Shown here piece after piece: positions 52,239-63,359 of a stretch of 64,000 nt of DNA. The position numbers were made by a program, and so were the translations under genes. Positions within the stretch are counted from its first letter, which is position 1. The number at the start of each line of letters is the position of its first letter. Under the pieces are notes generated by a model. It saw nothing but the letters and a program-made list of their open reading frames with translations. It did no database searches and was not told the DNA's origin. The DNA comes from Nepenthes gracilis (lineage: Eukaryota; Streptophyta; Magnoliopsida; Caryophyllales; Nepenthaceae): assembly GCA_033239525.1 (NCBI GenBank), contig BSYO01000004.1, positions 18,824,037 to 18,888,036 on the forward strand, given 5' to 3'.

Positions 52239-54108
52239 TTGTGCACCCTTGAGGCCAAAGTATCCTTATGTCCTCTTGAGGGCCGAAGTGAATTTAAAGG
52301 ATTGATGGAGGCCAGAGTGATTATGGAAGCATTATGAAGCCGATTTAAATGGAAATGAAAGGTTGGCAGGTTGATGTTGAAGATGAAATGGTAGCTGGTT
52401 GAAATTGGTGATGAGTTGTTGACCAGATTTAGAAATATAAACTGGAGTGAATTCTGAAATAAAATGCTGAAGTGAATTTTGAAGTAACATTTCTAGAGTA
52501 AGATGCTTTAACTAAACCTGCTGATGACCGGAGTAAATTGAAATTGATAAAGACCGACTTTGTTAAACAGTCGGAGTAGATCCAACTACTTTAATATAAT
52601 CAGAGTAAGTAAACTACCCCTACCTACTCCGCTGACCTTCTAAAAGAAAAGTATCAAGTAGGTAATTTACCCCACCAACTCCCACCTAACCCATCCTCTA
52701 TAAATAAGGAGCTCCTAGTCTGAAAAAGGAGTTAAAAAGTCTGTGAAAGAGTTAGAAGAATTTGGAAGAGACAAAGAGAAAAAAGGGAGTCTTAGGCCAA
52801 ATTGAAGTAAGGACATGGAGAATCAGGCAAATGTACTATCCGTTTTAAAGTTTAGATTTTAAGAATGTTTTAATGCAAGAATACTCTGGAGCTTGTTTTC
52901 TATATTATTGCTTTGATAATTATGTTCTAAATTTCGTTTCTTGAGTTTCATTATGAAGCATGCATGAATTTTATGATTCTGAACTAAGTTTCATATTTTG
53001 TGAATCTGTGTTTCCTGACTCTAACTTAATCTTTTAGCACATGCTTTATTGTTCAAAGTTATAATCGGAATTGCTTTATATGAGTATAATCCTTGACTTT
53101 GATTTTCATATGTTGACTCATGTTTTTATTCATTTCATGACTGGATTGCTTTGCATGAAAATCTTGTATGAAAATTGGAATGTTAAAAAAAATATGAGGG
53201 CTTTTGAATCTAACCGGAGCATGGAAATATGTAAACTTTCAATCAGCATTGAAATATGATAAATTTTGTTTGAACTTTGAATAAGTACTTCGAACCTAGA
53301 ACTGTGATATAGTCAGATAAGGTTCTCCGACATGCCTTAGTACGTTACGGCGGTAATTAAGGGTAACTCCGTCCATGAAGTGATACGTGGCTCACCCCTC
53401 CTCGAAACGTAAAGAGAGGATAGAAATATGAAACTGGTCTTTGGATTCTGAATGGAAATAGAAATGGATATGATTTTGGAATCATAGCGTTTGATTATGT
53501 GGAGTGAACACAATCTACCCTTGATTACTCTTTCCCACGGTTGGTAGGGTCTACTAGAATGAAAATGACTTGGCATTCTGAACTTCGAAAATTTGGCCCT
53601 ATACATGAACTTCAAAAATTGATATTGCATTATGAACTTCGGAATTTGACGCTGGAGTTTGTACTTTGGAAAATTTGATATTAAAATATAGAATTTTGTA
53701 CTCCAAAAATTTGCATTGAACTGTGAACTTCGAAAAATGGCGTCGACTTAAGAACTTCAGAATCGGTAATGATCATGAACTCCAGTATTTTCTATGACTT
53801 TGTGTTATTGCATTTACTATTTATATTGTATATTTTTGGTACCTTACTGAGTTTCGGCTCACTCTGTTTTAATTTTTGTCCTCCAGATGAGACTGTAGAA
53901 TTGGTATCGGGTGAGCAGGATTAGATAAAGCTTAGCAAGGAAGGATTTTAGAATCGAAAAATCTGTTAAAGGTTTTTAAGGATTTTCATGTAATTATCTC
54001 AAACTGTAAATGAATGAATGACTATGCTTCCACTTGTATACATTTTAGAATAGATCTGCTTCCGCCATTAACTTTTGGTTATAATCAGGTTTTAGAATGG
54101 CATCTCTG

Positions 54109-54286
54109 TACGAATTTTTGGTTTAATGAGATGAAATGTTAAAAGAGTTGGAGCCGTGAATATATACATATATATATATATATATGTATATATATTCTCA
54201 ATACATACATAGGACTATCTAATGCCATGTAATATTCACGGCTCCAACTCTTTTAACATTTCATCTCATTAAACCAAAAATTCGTA
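54109..54286 (+). repeat. Perfect 55-bp inverted repeat in T 3' LTR
   Basis: 54109-54163 is the exact reverse complement of 54232-54286 (55 of 55). The 68-bp loop has (AT)n and the LTR stretch that normally follows the left arm, in reverse. The T 5' LTR lacks the inverted arm. An (AT)n run of about 22 units follows at 54289-54332. Confidence 0.95.
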
Positions 54287-54289
54287 TAT

Positions 54290-54334
<45 letters not shown>

Positions 54335-54467
54335 TCTATATTTTGTACGCTTGCATGTGTTGGTCCAATCTGGACCATCTCCCTTGACTATTTCATCTTG
54401 GGACTTAGCTTTGGATGAATTCTAACGGGAGGATTTTGGAGTGTTAAAAAAAAGCCGCTCCGTCATA

Positions 54468-54620
54468 GATGGGCCGTCATTGATCTTGGGCCATTGTCGG
54501 CCCACTTGTTATTCCGCTGGTCAACAGTAGCGTTGACCATCCCAGGTAGAAACGGACTACTACTGGATTTGGGCCATTTCCTCTTTTGTGAGCCAGCCTG
54601 CTACTGGCGTCCCTATAACT
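54468..54620 (-). mobile_element. Tat 3' LTR 'C', proximal part
   Basis: Resumes after T with the second copy of GATGG. The minus-strand LTR start is placed next to ATGGGGGGCT, a polypurine tract (about 54621-54631). The exact first base is uncertain. Contains a GGTCAACAGTAGCGTTGACC W-box pair at about 54528. Confidence 0.6.
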
Positions 54621-54789
54621 AGCCCCCCATGCTGGTGGCCAGGGACTCGACCTTTGACATGTTCACAATGGGATGCGTCCGACTATGTAACTTGTAATGG
54701 TAAGTTTGATGAGGAGCCTAGCAGTGACACTTAGTCTTCATCCCTCATCTTCATGCGTGCTCTTTATTTTTTGCTCTGGGTTTATTGAT

Positions 54790-55330
54790 CATTGATTGCA
54801 GCATCAAGATCCAGAGGACTGAGTTGGAGGAAATATTGACCAAATTTGTTGACCGCAACGTCAAAGTCCAGAGAATTAAGCTGAAAGGAGATCGGTGCCA
54901 CATCAAGATTTGGAGAACTATGCTGAAGGGAGCGTTTACCGGATTCGTTGATCGCAACGTCAAGATCCAGAGAATTGAGCCGGAGAGAGCATTGACCGGA
55001 TTCGTTGACTACAATGTCAAGATCCGGAGAACTGAGCCGAAAGAAGAGCATTAACCAAATTCGTTGACCACAACATCAAGATCCGGAGAACTGAGCCAGA
55101 AGGAGAGTGTTGACCGGATTTTTTGACTGCCATGTTAAGATCTGAAGAACTATGCTGAAGAGAGTGTTGCCCCGATTCGTTGACTACAACGTCAAGATCC
55201 AGAGAACTGAGTTGAAGAGAGCATTGATCAGCTTCGTTAACCGCCATGTCAGAATCCGGAGAATTGGGCTGAAGTGAGCACTAACCGGATTCGTTGACCC
55301 CCATGTTAAAATCCGGAGAACTAGTCTAGA
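54790..55330 (+). repeat. Minisatellite, about 60-bp unit
   Basis: About nine units of the type TTGACC-GCAACGTCAAGATCC-GGAGAACTGAGC. Open frames on both strands (for example 54785-55054 plus, 54782-55051 minus) are products of the repeat and not counted as genes. Each unit carries TTGACC or TTGACT. Confidence 0.8.
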
Positions 55331-55639
55331 TTAAATCGACGCATTGTTTCATTATGCCGCTGAACAAGCAATCGAAAAGTTTGCAGAACCGCTTCAGTAC
55401 TCTGCCATGTGTCGCCATGCAATGAATTTGTATTCCCGGTAATTAATTCACTAGAAGATCCGACTTGACTGTGCCCTCTCCGAAAACGACACGTGTTTGT
55501 CATGATGAGTTCACCTTTTTGATGCGCTACCTTACTCCAACGGCTGCAAACTTTATAAAATCGTGCGTCAATTCAAATTTCTCACGCCTTTCTTCTCAAA
55601 ACTTCTAAGTCCTTATCTCTACCTCTGACTTTTGATCTC

Positions 55640-57399
55640 ATGGCTCCCTCTGTTTTTGAAATTGTCTCAGTCATTTCCATTGGTGGGGTGAGGGAATTGT
55701 ATATCGAGTTCAACATTCCTCCTCAGATTGTGTTCTCGATACCCACAGAGGAGGAAAAGCCTGTTCTCCCCTTGATGGTTGCATTACTGTGTATGAGGCG
55801 CACTTGAGGAGTGGGCTCTCGCTCCCTGTACCAATGGATTTACTTTGCATTTTTACGGCACTTGGCGTTCCTATTGCACGACTTTGCTCGAATGCCGTGT
55901 GATATCTTTACTCGCTATGTATAATCCTCCACCACCAGTCACCGATGCTAATGGTGGAGGCTGTCAAGGTGATGTTTCGGTTTACCTAGAGTGGTGACTA
56001 GATCTCCTTGTCTCCCAGGGAGTAGCGCATTAGCAGCGCGATCTACGACTCCATCAAGAACTGAAAGGATCACCCGAGATTGGGGCAAGGTTCCTGATAG
56101 CCACATCGGGAGGCCCACGAAGGAAGAGGTGAAGGCAGTGGAGCCCATACTGCAACTGGTGAAGGCACATCTCTCTGAGTTTAGGAGGGATCACCTGGTC
56201 TCAAGGTAGGAGGCCAAGAGAGCTCGTTGGGGTCCTCCTTCGCCTTTTCAAAAGGTCAGACCTCCACCAGCGGCATCATAGTGCAAGACGAAGGCTAGCA
56301 CTCTCACTATCAATGAGGCTGACGCTCCCATGACCGCTCAGGCTCCCAATAGCCCAGGGAAGAACAAGGTCGTTCAAGCTAAGCCTACTTCCTTGTCTTC
56401 CATGGTGCCAGACTATCGAATGGCCGGGTTACTTGCTAGGATTGGGGAGTGCTCCGGGGTTGAGGCTTCTATCGAGGACTTCGAGGCCATCATGCGAGTT
56501 GCCACAGGTGGCACTGTCATTGAGTTATCGCTGCTGGACGACTTGGCACTGCTTGCTATGCCAGTGGAGCCGCTGCTTGAAGCCGTCGGACTAAAGGAGC
56601 TAGCTGCGAAGTCATCTGCTAAGCGAGAAGGGTCAGCCACTGGAGCAATTGCTGAGGTAGTTGACATCATTGTAGAGCCTGCGTAGGAGGCCATCGCTCC
56701 AAGTATCATGGACATCTTGTTGCTAGAGCCCGCCAGCGTAGCCACTATGGAGTGGTTCAGGAGAGGGTTGCTCCAAGTTCCCCTCCAGCAGGTCCTTAGT
56801 CACGGGGCAGGTTAGGAAGGAAGCAACAAAGAGTCTTTCCGATAACTTTTCGGAGCTTTCCCTTTCCTCTTCCTTTGCCGTTGTTGCCTAACTTCTTTGA
56901 TTTCTTGCAAAAGGACAAAATTTTGGGCACAGTGTGCAAGGGACTGCACCAAAGAGATGCTGTAATCGAAGACCGTGATGATGAGATTCTCTAGCTAGAA
57001 GAGAAAATGATCCTATCGAGTGCCCAAGTCAAAAAGCACCAAGAGGTGGAGGCCGCCCTCCAGTCTGAGTTGTCTGAGCTGAGAGTGCAATCTACAAGAC
57101 TGGAAAAGATGGCTGCCAAGGCAGAGGCGCTCACGGGTGAGCTCCAGGGAAGGATATCCTCATTAGAGAATGAACTATCTACTGGTCTACATCCTCAGTA
57201 GATCACTCAGGTGCTGTGGGCCAGGCTCTGGGAAGGTGTAAGCATTTGTCGCCATATTGTAAAGGTCGCAGATCCTAATTTTTCTATTGGCATCCTTTAC
57301 CCCTCGAACCGTGCCGCCCAGCAGTGTGAGGACTTGGTGGACTTTTCTCGGGCCACCCAGGGGCCTCTCTCGCATCCTCCTTGGTGCTCTGCTCCCTAA
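55640..57399 (+). pseudogene. Antisense ORF of the Tat element (gypsy-type transposon protein), broken
   Basis: Runs opposite to gag-pol. From ATG 55640 (MAPSVFEIVSVISIGGVREL), past a frameshift near 55770, it reads VYEAHLRSGLSLPVPMDLL. This resembles the N-terminal 'putative gypsy type transposon' domain (Transposase_28-like) from memory. Later open pieces are at 55991-56209, 56330-56686 (acidic, Leu-rich) and 57007-57201, which reads as a coiled coil (VEAALQSELSELRVQSTRLE). The function of such ORFs in Tat elements is unknown. At least three stops or frameshifts separate the pieces. Confidence 0.65.
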
Positions 57400-57859
57400 C
57401 TGTGATTTTTGTACTTTTGTTCTTCGTTATACTTTGTAAAAAAAGCTTTGTTAATAAAACACTGATTTTGTTGACGTATCGTGTTTCCCGACTTTATCCT
57501 ATTTTCTCTTTAGTCGTTTACACTTTGCACTAGCCGGCTAGCTCAGTGTACTTTGTACGGGGTGGCTGGCCATTACACTACTCATCACAGTCCGGCTGCT
57601 TGGAGACGTGTGTTGCGTTCTCAAATGGACCTAAGTCCTCGAGGAGGCATGAGGGCGAGTCGTTGCATCACGACATCTCCACATACGAGCACACTTTGTT
57701 TAATGAGTTTAGCTTTCGCATTAGGTGGCGTAGCCCATGTATGATTCTAGGCAGCCAACTTTTAGTCGGAGCACTTTGCCCCTAATTTGTTAACTATTGT
57801 AGACTGACTGTGCTATCTCCTATTGGAGGAAGTCGTCACGTGTGCTATTTTTGCCCCTT

Positions 57860-58070
57860 AAGGTTTGGTATTAGACCGCAAATGGGCCACTTGGATGACC
57901 AAGGTTTTATTCGACCGCTTACCAGTCACTTGGATGACCAAGATTTAATCCAACTACTTACGGGCTGCTAATGTTTAATTTGACTACTTACGAGCCGCTA
58001 GGATGACCAATGTTTAATTTAGCGGTTTACGGGTTGTTTGGATGACTAAGGTTTAATTACGAGATAGTAA
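57860..58070 (+). repeat. Minisatellite of Tat element, about 50-bp unit
   Basis: About five units of CTTGGATGACCAAGGTTTAAT-like plus CGACCACTTACGGGC, followed by CGCCTGACTTAGGGGCATTT. Corresponds to 2375-2640 in the left Tat remnant. Confidence 0.75.
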
Positions 58071-58439
58071 AAATCCGCCTGACTTAGGGGCATTTTAGGT
58101 CGTTTATTTTATACAATCTGCAAACAAGTATTCATATGGAAAAAGAAAAAGAAAGGAAAGAGAAACATGAAACAATGCAAATAAAAAAGAATTATTTTTT
58201 ATGAATCATAATGAATGTTACAAGCATGCTCCACATCACACAGATGATTTACATGGGTCTTCACTGGTAGTAGCGCTTCAAATGGACTGTGTTCCTCGTC
58301 CGCAAGACCAACTTGTCGTTCTGGGTTCAAGCTTGTATGCTCCATTTTGCAAGATGGCCAGACCAGGAATGAGCCTTCCAATTCATGGAAAACTTGTTTC
58401 AGTTGGTTGTCTTGCCCGTAGCCTCTATACTTCACAAGA

Positions 58440-59330
58440 CTAAGTCTCTAACCCCAAATTGGCGTCTTTTACTTTCTTATTATAATAGTGAGCAATTTGT
58501 TGTTGATAGGCGGCTGTGCGCATCCTGGCCTCATCATGGGATTTCTCAAGCAAATCTAGGTGCTCCCTGATCTTTTGGAAGTTGCCAAGTGGATCGAATG
58601 CTTTAACCAAGAGGCTTGGGAGCCCGATCTCCACTGGTATTACAACCTCAACCCCATAGCAGAGACTGAAGGGTGTCTCGCAGGTTGGTTCATTAGGAGT
58701 CGTCCGGTAAGACCATTGTATGGAGGGCAGTTCGTCGACCCAAGAGCCCCCCGTATCCTCTAGCTTGGTCTTTAGACCGTGGAATAACATACAGTTGGTG
58801 ACTTTCACCTGTCCGTTTGCCTGGAGATACACTATCAAAGTATGAACCAATCTGATACCAAAACTAGTGCAATACTTGGTGAAACTCTTCCAGCAATCTG
58901 TTGTCAATTATGATAACCTCAAAAACACCAAATCTACTCACTATGCACTGGCGGATGAATTTCAGGGCATTGTGCTCTGTGATTTGGCCAGCGGGGTGGC
59001 TTCAACCCATTTGGTGAAGTAGTCTATACCCATGATGATGAACTTCATTTGCCTGATTATAATCGAAAATGGATCGAGAATAACAAGCCCCCATTGCATG
59101 AAAGGCCAAGGAGCTTGAAGAGATCACAGTTCTGCTGGTGGCTGGTGGTAAAAATTGTCGTGGAGTTGACAATTCTCACACTTCTTCACAAACTCTAAAG
59201 CGTTCTTCCTCATTGTTGGCTAGTAATATCCCTAGTGCATAACTTTAAACACTATGTTCTTGCTGTCAATGTGTGATCCACAGATCCCGAGGTGGACTTT
59301 ACTTAAAGCGTAGTCAACCTCCTCAGAGGT
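58440..59330 (-). pseudogene. Integrase of the Tat element, broken
   Basis: Minus-strand text: zinc-binding FVKKCENCQLH, then QWGLVILDPF, where the position usually held by the first catalytic Asp is Val, then IIIDNRLL (second Asp kept), and after a frameshift ANGQVKVTN, where the catalytic Glu is Lys (GAA to AAA). Further on: DTGGSWVDELPSIQWSYRTT and PFSLCYGVEVVIPVEI, typical of Tat integrases. In-frame stops occur in the zinc-core linker. It would integrate cDNA if intact. Confidence 0.88.
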
Positions 59331-59500
59331 AAGACATCAGAGGTACAGAGTCGAGTATCCTCGGCGATACAACCTTTTGTCGGCTATGGTGTACCAGTCA
59401 TCGTCTTTTTGATTCACTTGGCCACGTCCACGTTCTCCGATAATGTTCCGTTCGTGAGATAGCTCCAGTACGACGTCATCCAGTTTTTAGTCTCGAAGAC

Positions 59501-60150
59501 TTACATCACTTTCTGTTCCCCTATTCTAGGGATGTTCAAAACTTTCCTCATGTCCCTCAAGTACAGTTCTAAATTTTTAGCCACTACTGCTCTAGCATGT
59601 TGGTCGGCCTCCCAGTTCTCATTTCTAGGGATCTGGACCAGGTTTAACTTATTAAATCTTTGGATCGTGTCCTTCACTTTAGCAAAGTATCTAGCCAAGA
59701 GAGGATTGCACACCTCAAAACTCCCGTTGATCTGGTTAACGACTAACTCTAAGTCACTGTAGATGGTCAGTTGCTTGGCTGAGTACTCCTTGGCTAGTCG
59801 TAATCTAGCTAACAGGGCTTTATACTTGGCAACATTATTGGTAGCCAAAAAATCAAGTTTAAGTGAGTATTTAACCTCAAACTTCTAGGGTCCTTAGGAC
59901 TACTCCGACACTGTTGCCTGAGTTGGTAGACCAACCGTCCACATTGAGGACCCATTTTGGCTCTTCTGGGTGGTGATCTGTGTTCTCAATGGGGTGCTCA
60001 TTGATGATAGGGGTCATGGTCTAGATGATGAAGTCGGCCAGGGCCTACCCCTTGATGGCTGGCTTGGGCCGAAACTTGATGTCAAACTCTCCTAACTCGA
60101 TAGCTCACTTAACCAGCCGTCTGAAAAAGGATGCCCTTTAATAGTTAGTC
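59501..60150 (-). pseudogene. RNase H of the Tat element, broken
   Basis: Minus-strand text AIELGEFDIKFRPKPAIKG, a stop where Gln CAG has become TAG, then WVLNVDGWSTNSGNSVGVV (first Asp kept). The motif usually read as N-N-x-A-E-Y is NNVAKYKAL, so the catalytic Glu is Lys (GAG to AAG). IYSDLELVVNQINGSFE keeps the later Asp. The open part is 59848 down to 59501. A Trp near 60107 is TGA. Confidence 0.85.
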
Positions 60151-60421
60151 AGTTAGGACAACCACGCAATGAGCCTGAAAATGAGGTCTCAATTTTTGGG
60201 CTGAGAAGACGAATGCTAGAACGAGCTTCTCAGCGCGCAGGTAGCGCATCTCTACACTGGTCAACATTTTACCCACGCAGTAGATCGGCCGCCGTGCATT
60301 AGAATCCTAGCGTATGAGAATAGAGCTATGAGCTACCTCTGACACTACCAAGTAGAGGTACAACTCTTCTCCGTCTCTTAGTGACGTCAGCAACAGTAGA
60401 CTAGCCAAGTACTATTTCAAC

Positions 60422-61300
60422 TCACCAAAGGTGGTCTGGCACTCTACAGTACACTAGAAGCCATTTGCTTTCGTCTCCCTCAGATCCTTGAAGAAAGGTT
60501 GATACTTGTCTTCTACCTTGGCCAAGAAGTGGGACAGCACTGCCAGTCTTCCAATTAGCCCCTAGATATCCATGACGTTCCGTGGTGGAAACGTATCCAT
60601 GAGGGCCTTGATCTTCTCTGGGTTTGCTTCGATCCCTCATTAAGAGATGATGAAATCCAGGAACTTTCCTGAGAACACTTTGAAGATACACTTCGATGGA
60701 TTTATCTTCATCTGGTGTGTACAAAGACGTCGAAGGATTCAGCCAGATCACGAATATGGTCACTAGTGGTCTTACTTTTGACAAGCATGTCATTTACATA
60801 CACCTCCATATTGCGGCCGATCTGTTTCTCGAACATCTTATTCACGAGCCTTTGGTAAGTCGCACCCACGTTCTTCAGATCAAAAGGTATCACCTTGTAG
60901 TAGTAGGTGACTTGATCAGTCATGAACGGGGTGTACTCTTTGTCCTCTGAGTTCATCCTAATCTAATTGTAGCCCGAGTATGCGTCCATAAAATTCAATA
61001 ACTTGTAACCAGAAGTCAAGTCTACTAGTAAGTCAATCTTGGGCAAAGGGAAGCTGTCATTTGGGCAAGCCTTCTTGACGTCAGTGAAGTCGACACACAT
61101 CCGTCACTTTTCATTATTTTTCTTGACTAGGATGACATTGGAGAGCCAATTTGAAAACTAGACTTCCTTAATAAAGTCAGCATCCGACATCTTCTTTACT
61201 TCTTCCTGGATGGCTTCAAGTTTCTCAATGAAGTGGTTTCTTCACTTCTGCCAGACAGGTTTACAGCCAAAATTAAGATCCAACTTGTTGACAATTACTC
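60422..61300 (-). pseudogene. Reverse transcriptase of the Tat element, broken
   Basis: Minus-strand text SNVILVKKNNEK, stop (Trp TGG to TGA), RMCVDFTDVKKACPNDSFPL, FMDAYSGYN (first catalytic Asp kept), stop (Gln CAG to TAG), IRMNSEDKEYTPFMTDQV, VIPFDLKNVGATYQRLVNKM, then EVYVNDMLVKS, where the first Asp of the two-Asp metal site is Asn (GAT to AAT). The open part is 60956-60708. It would copy element RNA into cDNA if intact. Confidence 0.9.
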
Positions 61301-61475
61301 CGGCCAGAATCTCAAGCATGTCAGCAGACGCCCACACAAAGATATCCACGTTCTACCTCAAGAACACTATCAGCTCGTCACGCAGGGGTCCGACGAGCGA
61401 GCCCCCTATCTGTACACACCTCTCTGGGTCCTCCAGATTCAGTGGTATAAGGTTGGTGGCTTCGCCGGACTACAC

Positions 61476-62040
61476 CTACTGCAAAGTCGCTTTGTCTTGA
61501 TGGTCCAACTCTCCTACAGGCTTTCTACCGCAGCTTGGGGCTACCTGCAACATGTAACAGGTCCGTCCAATCACTTGGTCACCCAACACTTCACCAATAC
61601 CACATGCTGTTAAAAATTTTATTTTTAAGTGTGGTATTGAGTTGATGGCACTGAACACTGCTAAACACAACCAGCCAAGGATAGCATTGTATACGGAGGG
61701 CAGGTCAACAACTAGAAAGGTGAGTGTGTGACTCTTCATTCTGGGGTACGTGCCCAGGGTGACCTCCAACTGTATTATCCCTTGGACAGCCACAAGTTCA
61801 TTGTCTAGGCCATATAGTGGCCCCTTCGGCAGGCTTTAGTTGATTCTTTTTGAGACCAAGTTTAAAGAACGCATCGAGGTAAAGCAAATCCTTGGAACTT
61901 CCATTATTAATGAAAACTCGTTTCAACTGGTAATCCACAGTATCGTCTGAAATGAGCGCAAATAAAGCAAGAGGATATGTATGTCGGGAAATTACATGAG
62001 CCATGTCGTTATCACTAAAGATAATGATATTTTCCTCCAC
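61476..62040 (-). pseudogene. Aspartic protease region of the Tat element, broken
   Basis: Minus-strand frame 62040-61798 reads SDDTVDYQLKRVFINNGSSK: the active-site motif, normally D(N/G)GSS, begins with Asn (GAT to AAT). It continues in frame 61793-61476 with LEVTLGTYPRMKSHTLTFLV and PSVYNAILGW, the second half. A stop separates the halves at about 61796. Confidence 0.82.
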
Positions 62041-62496
62041 TCTCTACTTCTTGCACCCAACTTGCCTCTTCTTATGATCTGCTTGGTGGGTCTTGAGCAC
62101 TCGATTTGTTATCATGTTGACAACTCGAGGCACGATCCAGTTCCGTGGTTGAGATGGATCTGGCCCTTCTTTGCCCGTGGTGTAAGAACTCTGCCCAAAA
62201 TTCCTAATGAACTTGGTGAGATGGCTGCTCCGAATGAGCTTCTCAATCTCCCGCTGGAGTATCTTGCATTCCTCCGTGGTGTGTCCCGAAGATCAATAAA
62301 AATTGCAGTATTTCACTGGATTTTCTCCTTTCATGTTCTTTAGTAGCTTTGGCCACTTGATGAACTTTTTTCCATAGATCTTCACGAGGACGTTTGCCCG
62401 TGTGTCGTTCAACAAAGTCAGGTTGACAAGCCTATACTCCTTACAGTCTCCAGTGCTCCGATCCTGTGTTGCTTCCTACAGGGATTGTCGCCACCC

Positions 62497-62952
62497 CTAT
62501 TCTTCCTCTTTCCTTCGGCCAAGAAAGAGCGAGTTTATCAGTCCTCTTAGGACATTTTGCCTCGTTGGCCTCTTCGATGGCCATGTATACTTTGGTAATG
62601 GCCTCCATTTCCCGAAAGATCTACTTGATGTGGGAGAGATGTAATGGTTATTTCTCTTTCCAGCAATTGGAAGCAGATGGAAACTCCGGATTGAGTTGGG
62701 AGGAAACCGATGGAACCAGATTCGGGCATCCCTCCTCAACGTGAGGGGAAAATATTGGCACAACGCTGCCTCCTCAAGGCCCTGGAGGCTTAGATAGGTG
62801 CGAAAGTAATCCAGGTGATCCATCGGATTTGTGCTCCCATCATAAGAATCTAGAGCCGATATCTTAAACATGGCTGGCATTGGACAATTTTGGATATCTA
62901 TGGTGAAGTGAGATCTCTCCAGATCGGTGGCATGTTTGTCGTCCCTGAACAC
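62497..62952 (-). pseudogene. Gag of the Tat element, partial
   Basis: Minus-strand frame starting MFRDDKHATDLERSHFT, then MPAMFKISALDSYDGSTNPM, DHLDYFRTYLSLQGLEEAAL and ARIWFHRFPPNSI, the gag core of Tat elements (capsid protein). After about residue 90 the frame departs from gag text, so a frameshift is likely near 62680. The rest of gag, and the gag-protease link at 62.05-62.5 kb, lies in other frames. Confidence 0.82.
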
Positions 62953-62959
62953 ACGGTTC

Positions 62960-63350
62960 TAGATCTTCTCAACTTTCTCCTCCACATGAGAGGAGTTTCC
63001 TAATCTCTTGGAGTTGAGGCAAGTCCTCAACTCCGTTCTTTCTGTAGTGCAGCACTTAGCCGACTGACTTCTACCACTGGTGGATCAGACGATCCGAGAG
63101 GCTCCCTCCTGAGCTTGAGGTCATGGCTCGTCTCAAGAATATCAGAGTTCCTTCTCTCAGGGCTCTCATCCGGTGTCCTATGGCCAAAGCGCCCTTAAAG
63201 CATTGGACGGCTCTGGGTGTTGGAGGCCTCCAGAGCACAAAAGTTGCCCGACCTTGAAACCTTCATGGCTGGCTTCTTCTTCCTCTGGCCTCCCCTCCTA
63301 GAGGCTGGAATGGGAATCGAGGAGGGCTAAGCCCCATTGGGGTGGAACAG
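62960..63350 (-). other. Leader side of the Tat element, no gene seen
   Basis: Between the gag start and the T tract at about 63361. I found no primer site here, so the 5' LTR of this Tat element is either further right or lost where W begins. Confidence 0.4.
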
Positions 63351-63359
63351 TTTCTCTTT

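Larger units (their letters stand above)
34723..54467 (+). mobile_element. Chromovirus 'T' (Tekay-like Ty3/gypsy), full length with nested inserts
   Basis: LTRs start TGTGAGATCC and end CGTCACA/CGTCATA. GATGG flanks the whole unit (34718-34722 and 54468-54472). A Met-type primer site follows the 5' LTR, a purine tract GTAGGGGAGAGT precedes the 3' LTR, and gag, protease, RT, RNase H, integrase and a chromodomain-like tail lie between in the order typical of chromoviruses. The long LTRs (about 2.4 kb without inserts) fit the Tekay lineage. Solo LTR U sits in the 5' LTR and element R in the 3' LTR. All genes carry stops or frameshifts, so it is immobile. Confidence 0.9.
44007..54467 (+). mobile_element. 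3' LTR of T, split by element R
   Basis: LTR parts 44007-44391 and about 52239-54467. The first part has an expanded series of GGCCGGAGTGGCCTTGTGG-type units (about 44120-44395). The second carries the acceptor-like block (ends 53886) and a 55-bp inverted duplication at 54109-54286. Confidence 0.85.
54621..63350 (-). mobile_element. Tat-type Ty3/gypsy element, internal region
   Basis: On the minus strand the order is gag (about 62950), protease (62.0-61.5), RT (61.3-60.4), RNase H (60.1-59.5), integrase (59.3-58.4), spacer with tandem repeats, an antisense ORF region (55.6-57.4 on plus), a second tandem array, polypurine tract and 3' LTR. This is the layout known for Tat-lineage elements with an extra antisense ORF. 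All genes are broken. The 5' LTR is not seen; sequence right of about 63350 belongs to another LTR. Confidence 0.85.

Noticed and set aside
54785..55247. Open frames on both strands over the 60-bp array
   Set aside because: The unit length is near a multiple of three and lacks stops, so repeats stay open on both strands; no known protein.
55017..55503. Host gene between T and the Tat antisense ORF
   Set aside because: The short frames have no motif, and the segment is explained by the minisatellite and Tat spacer.
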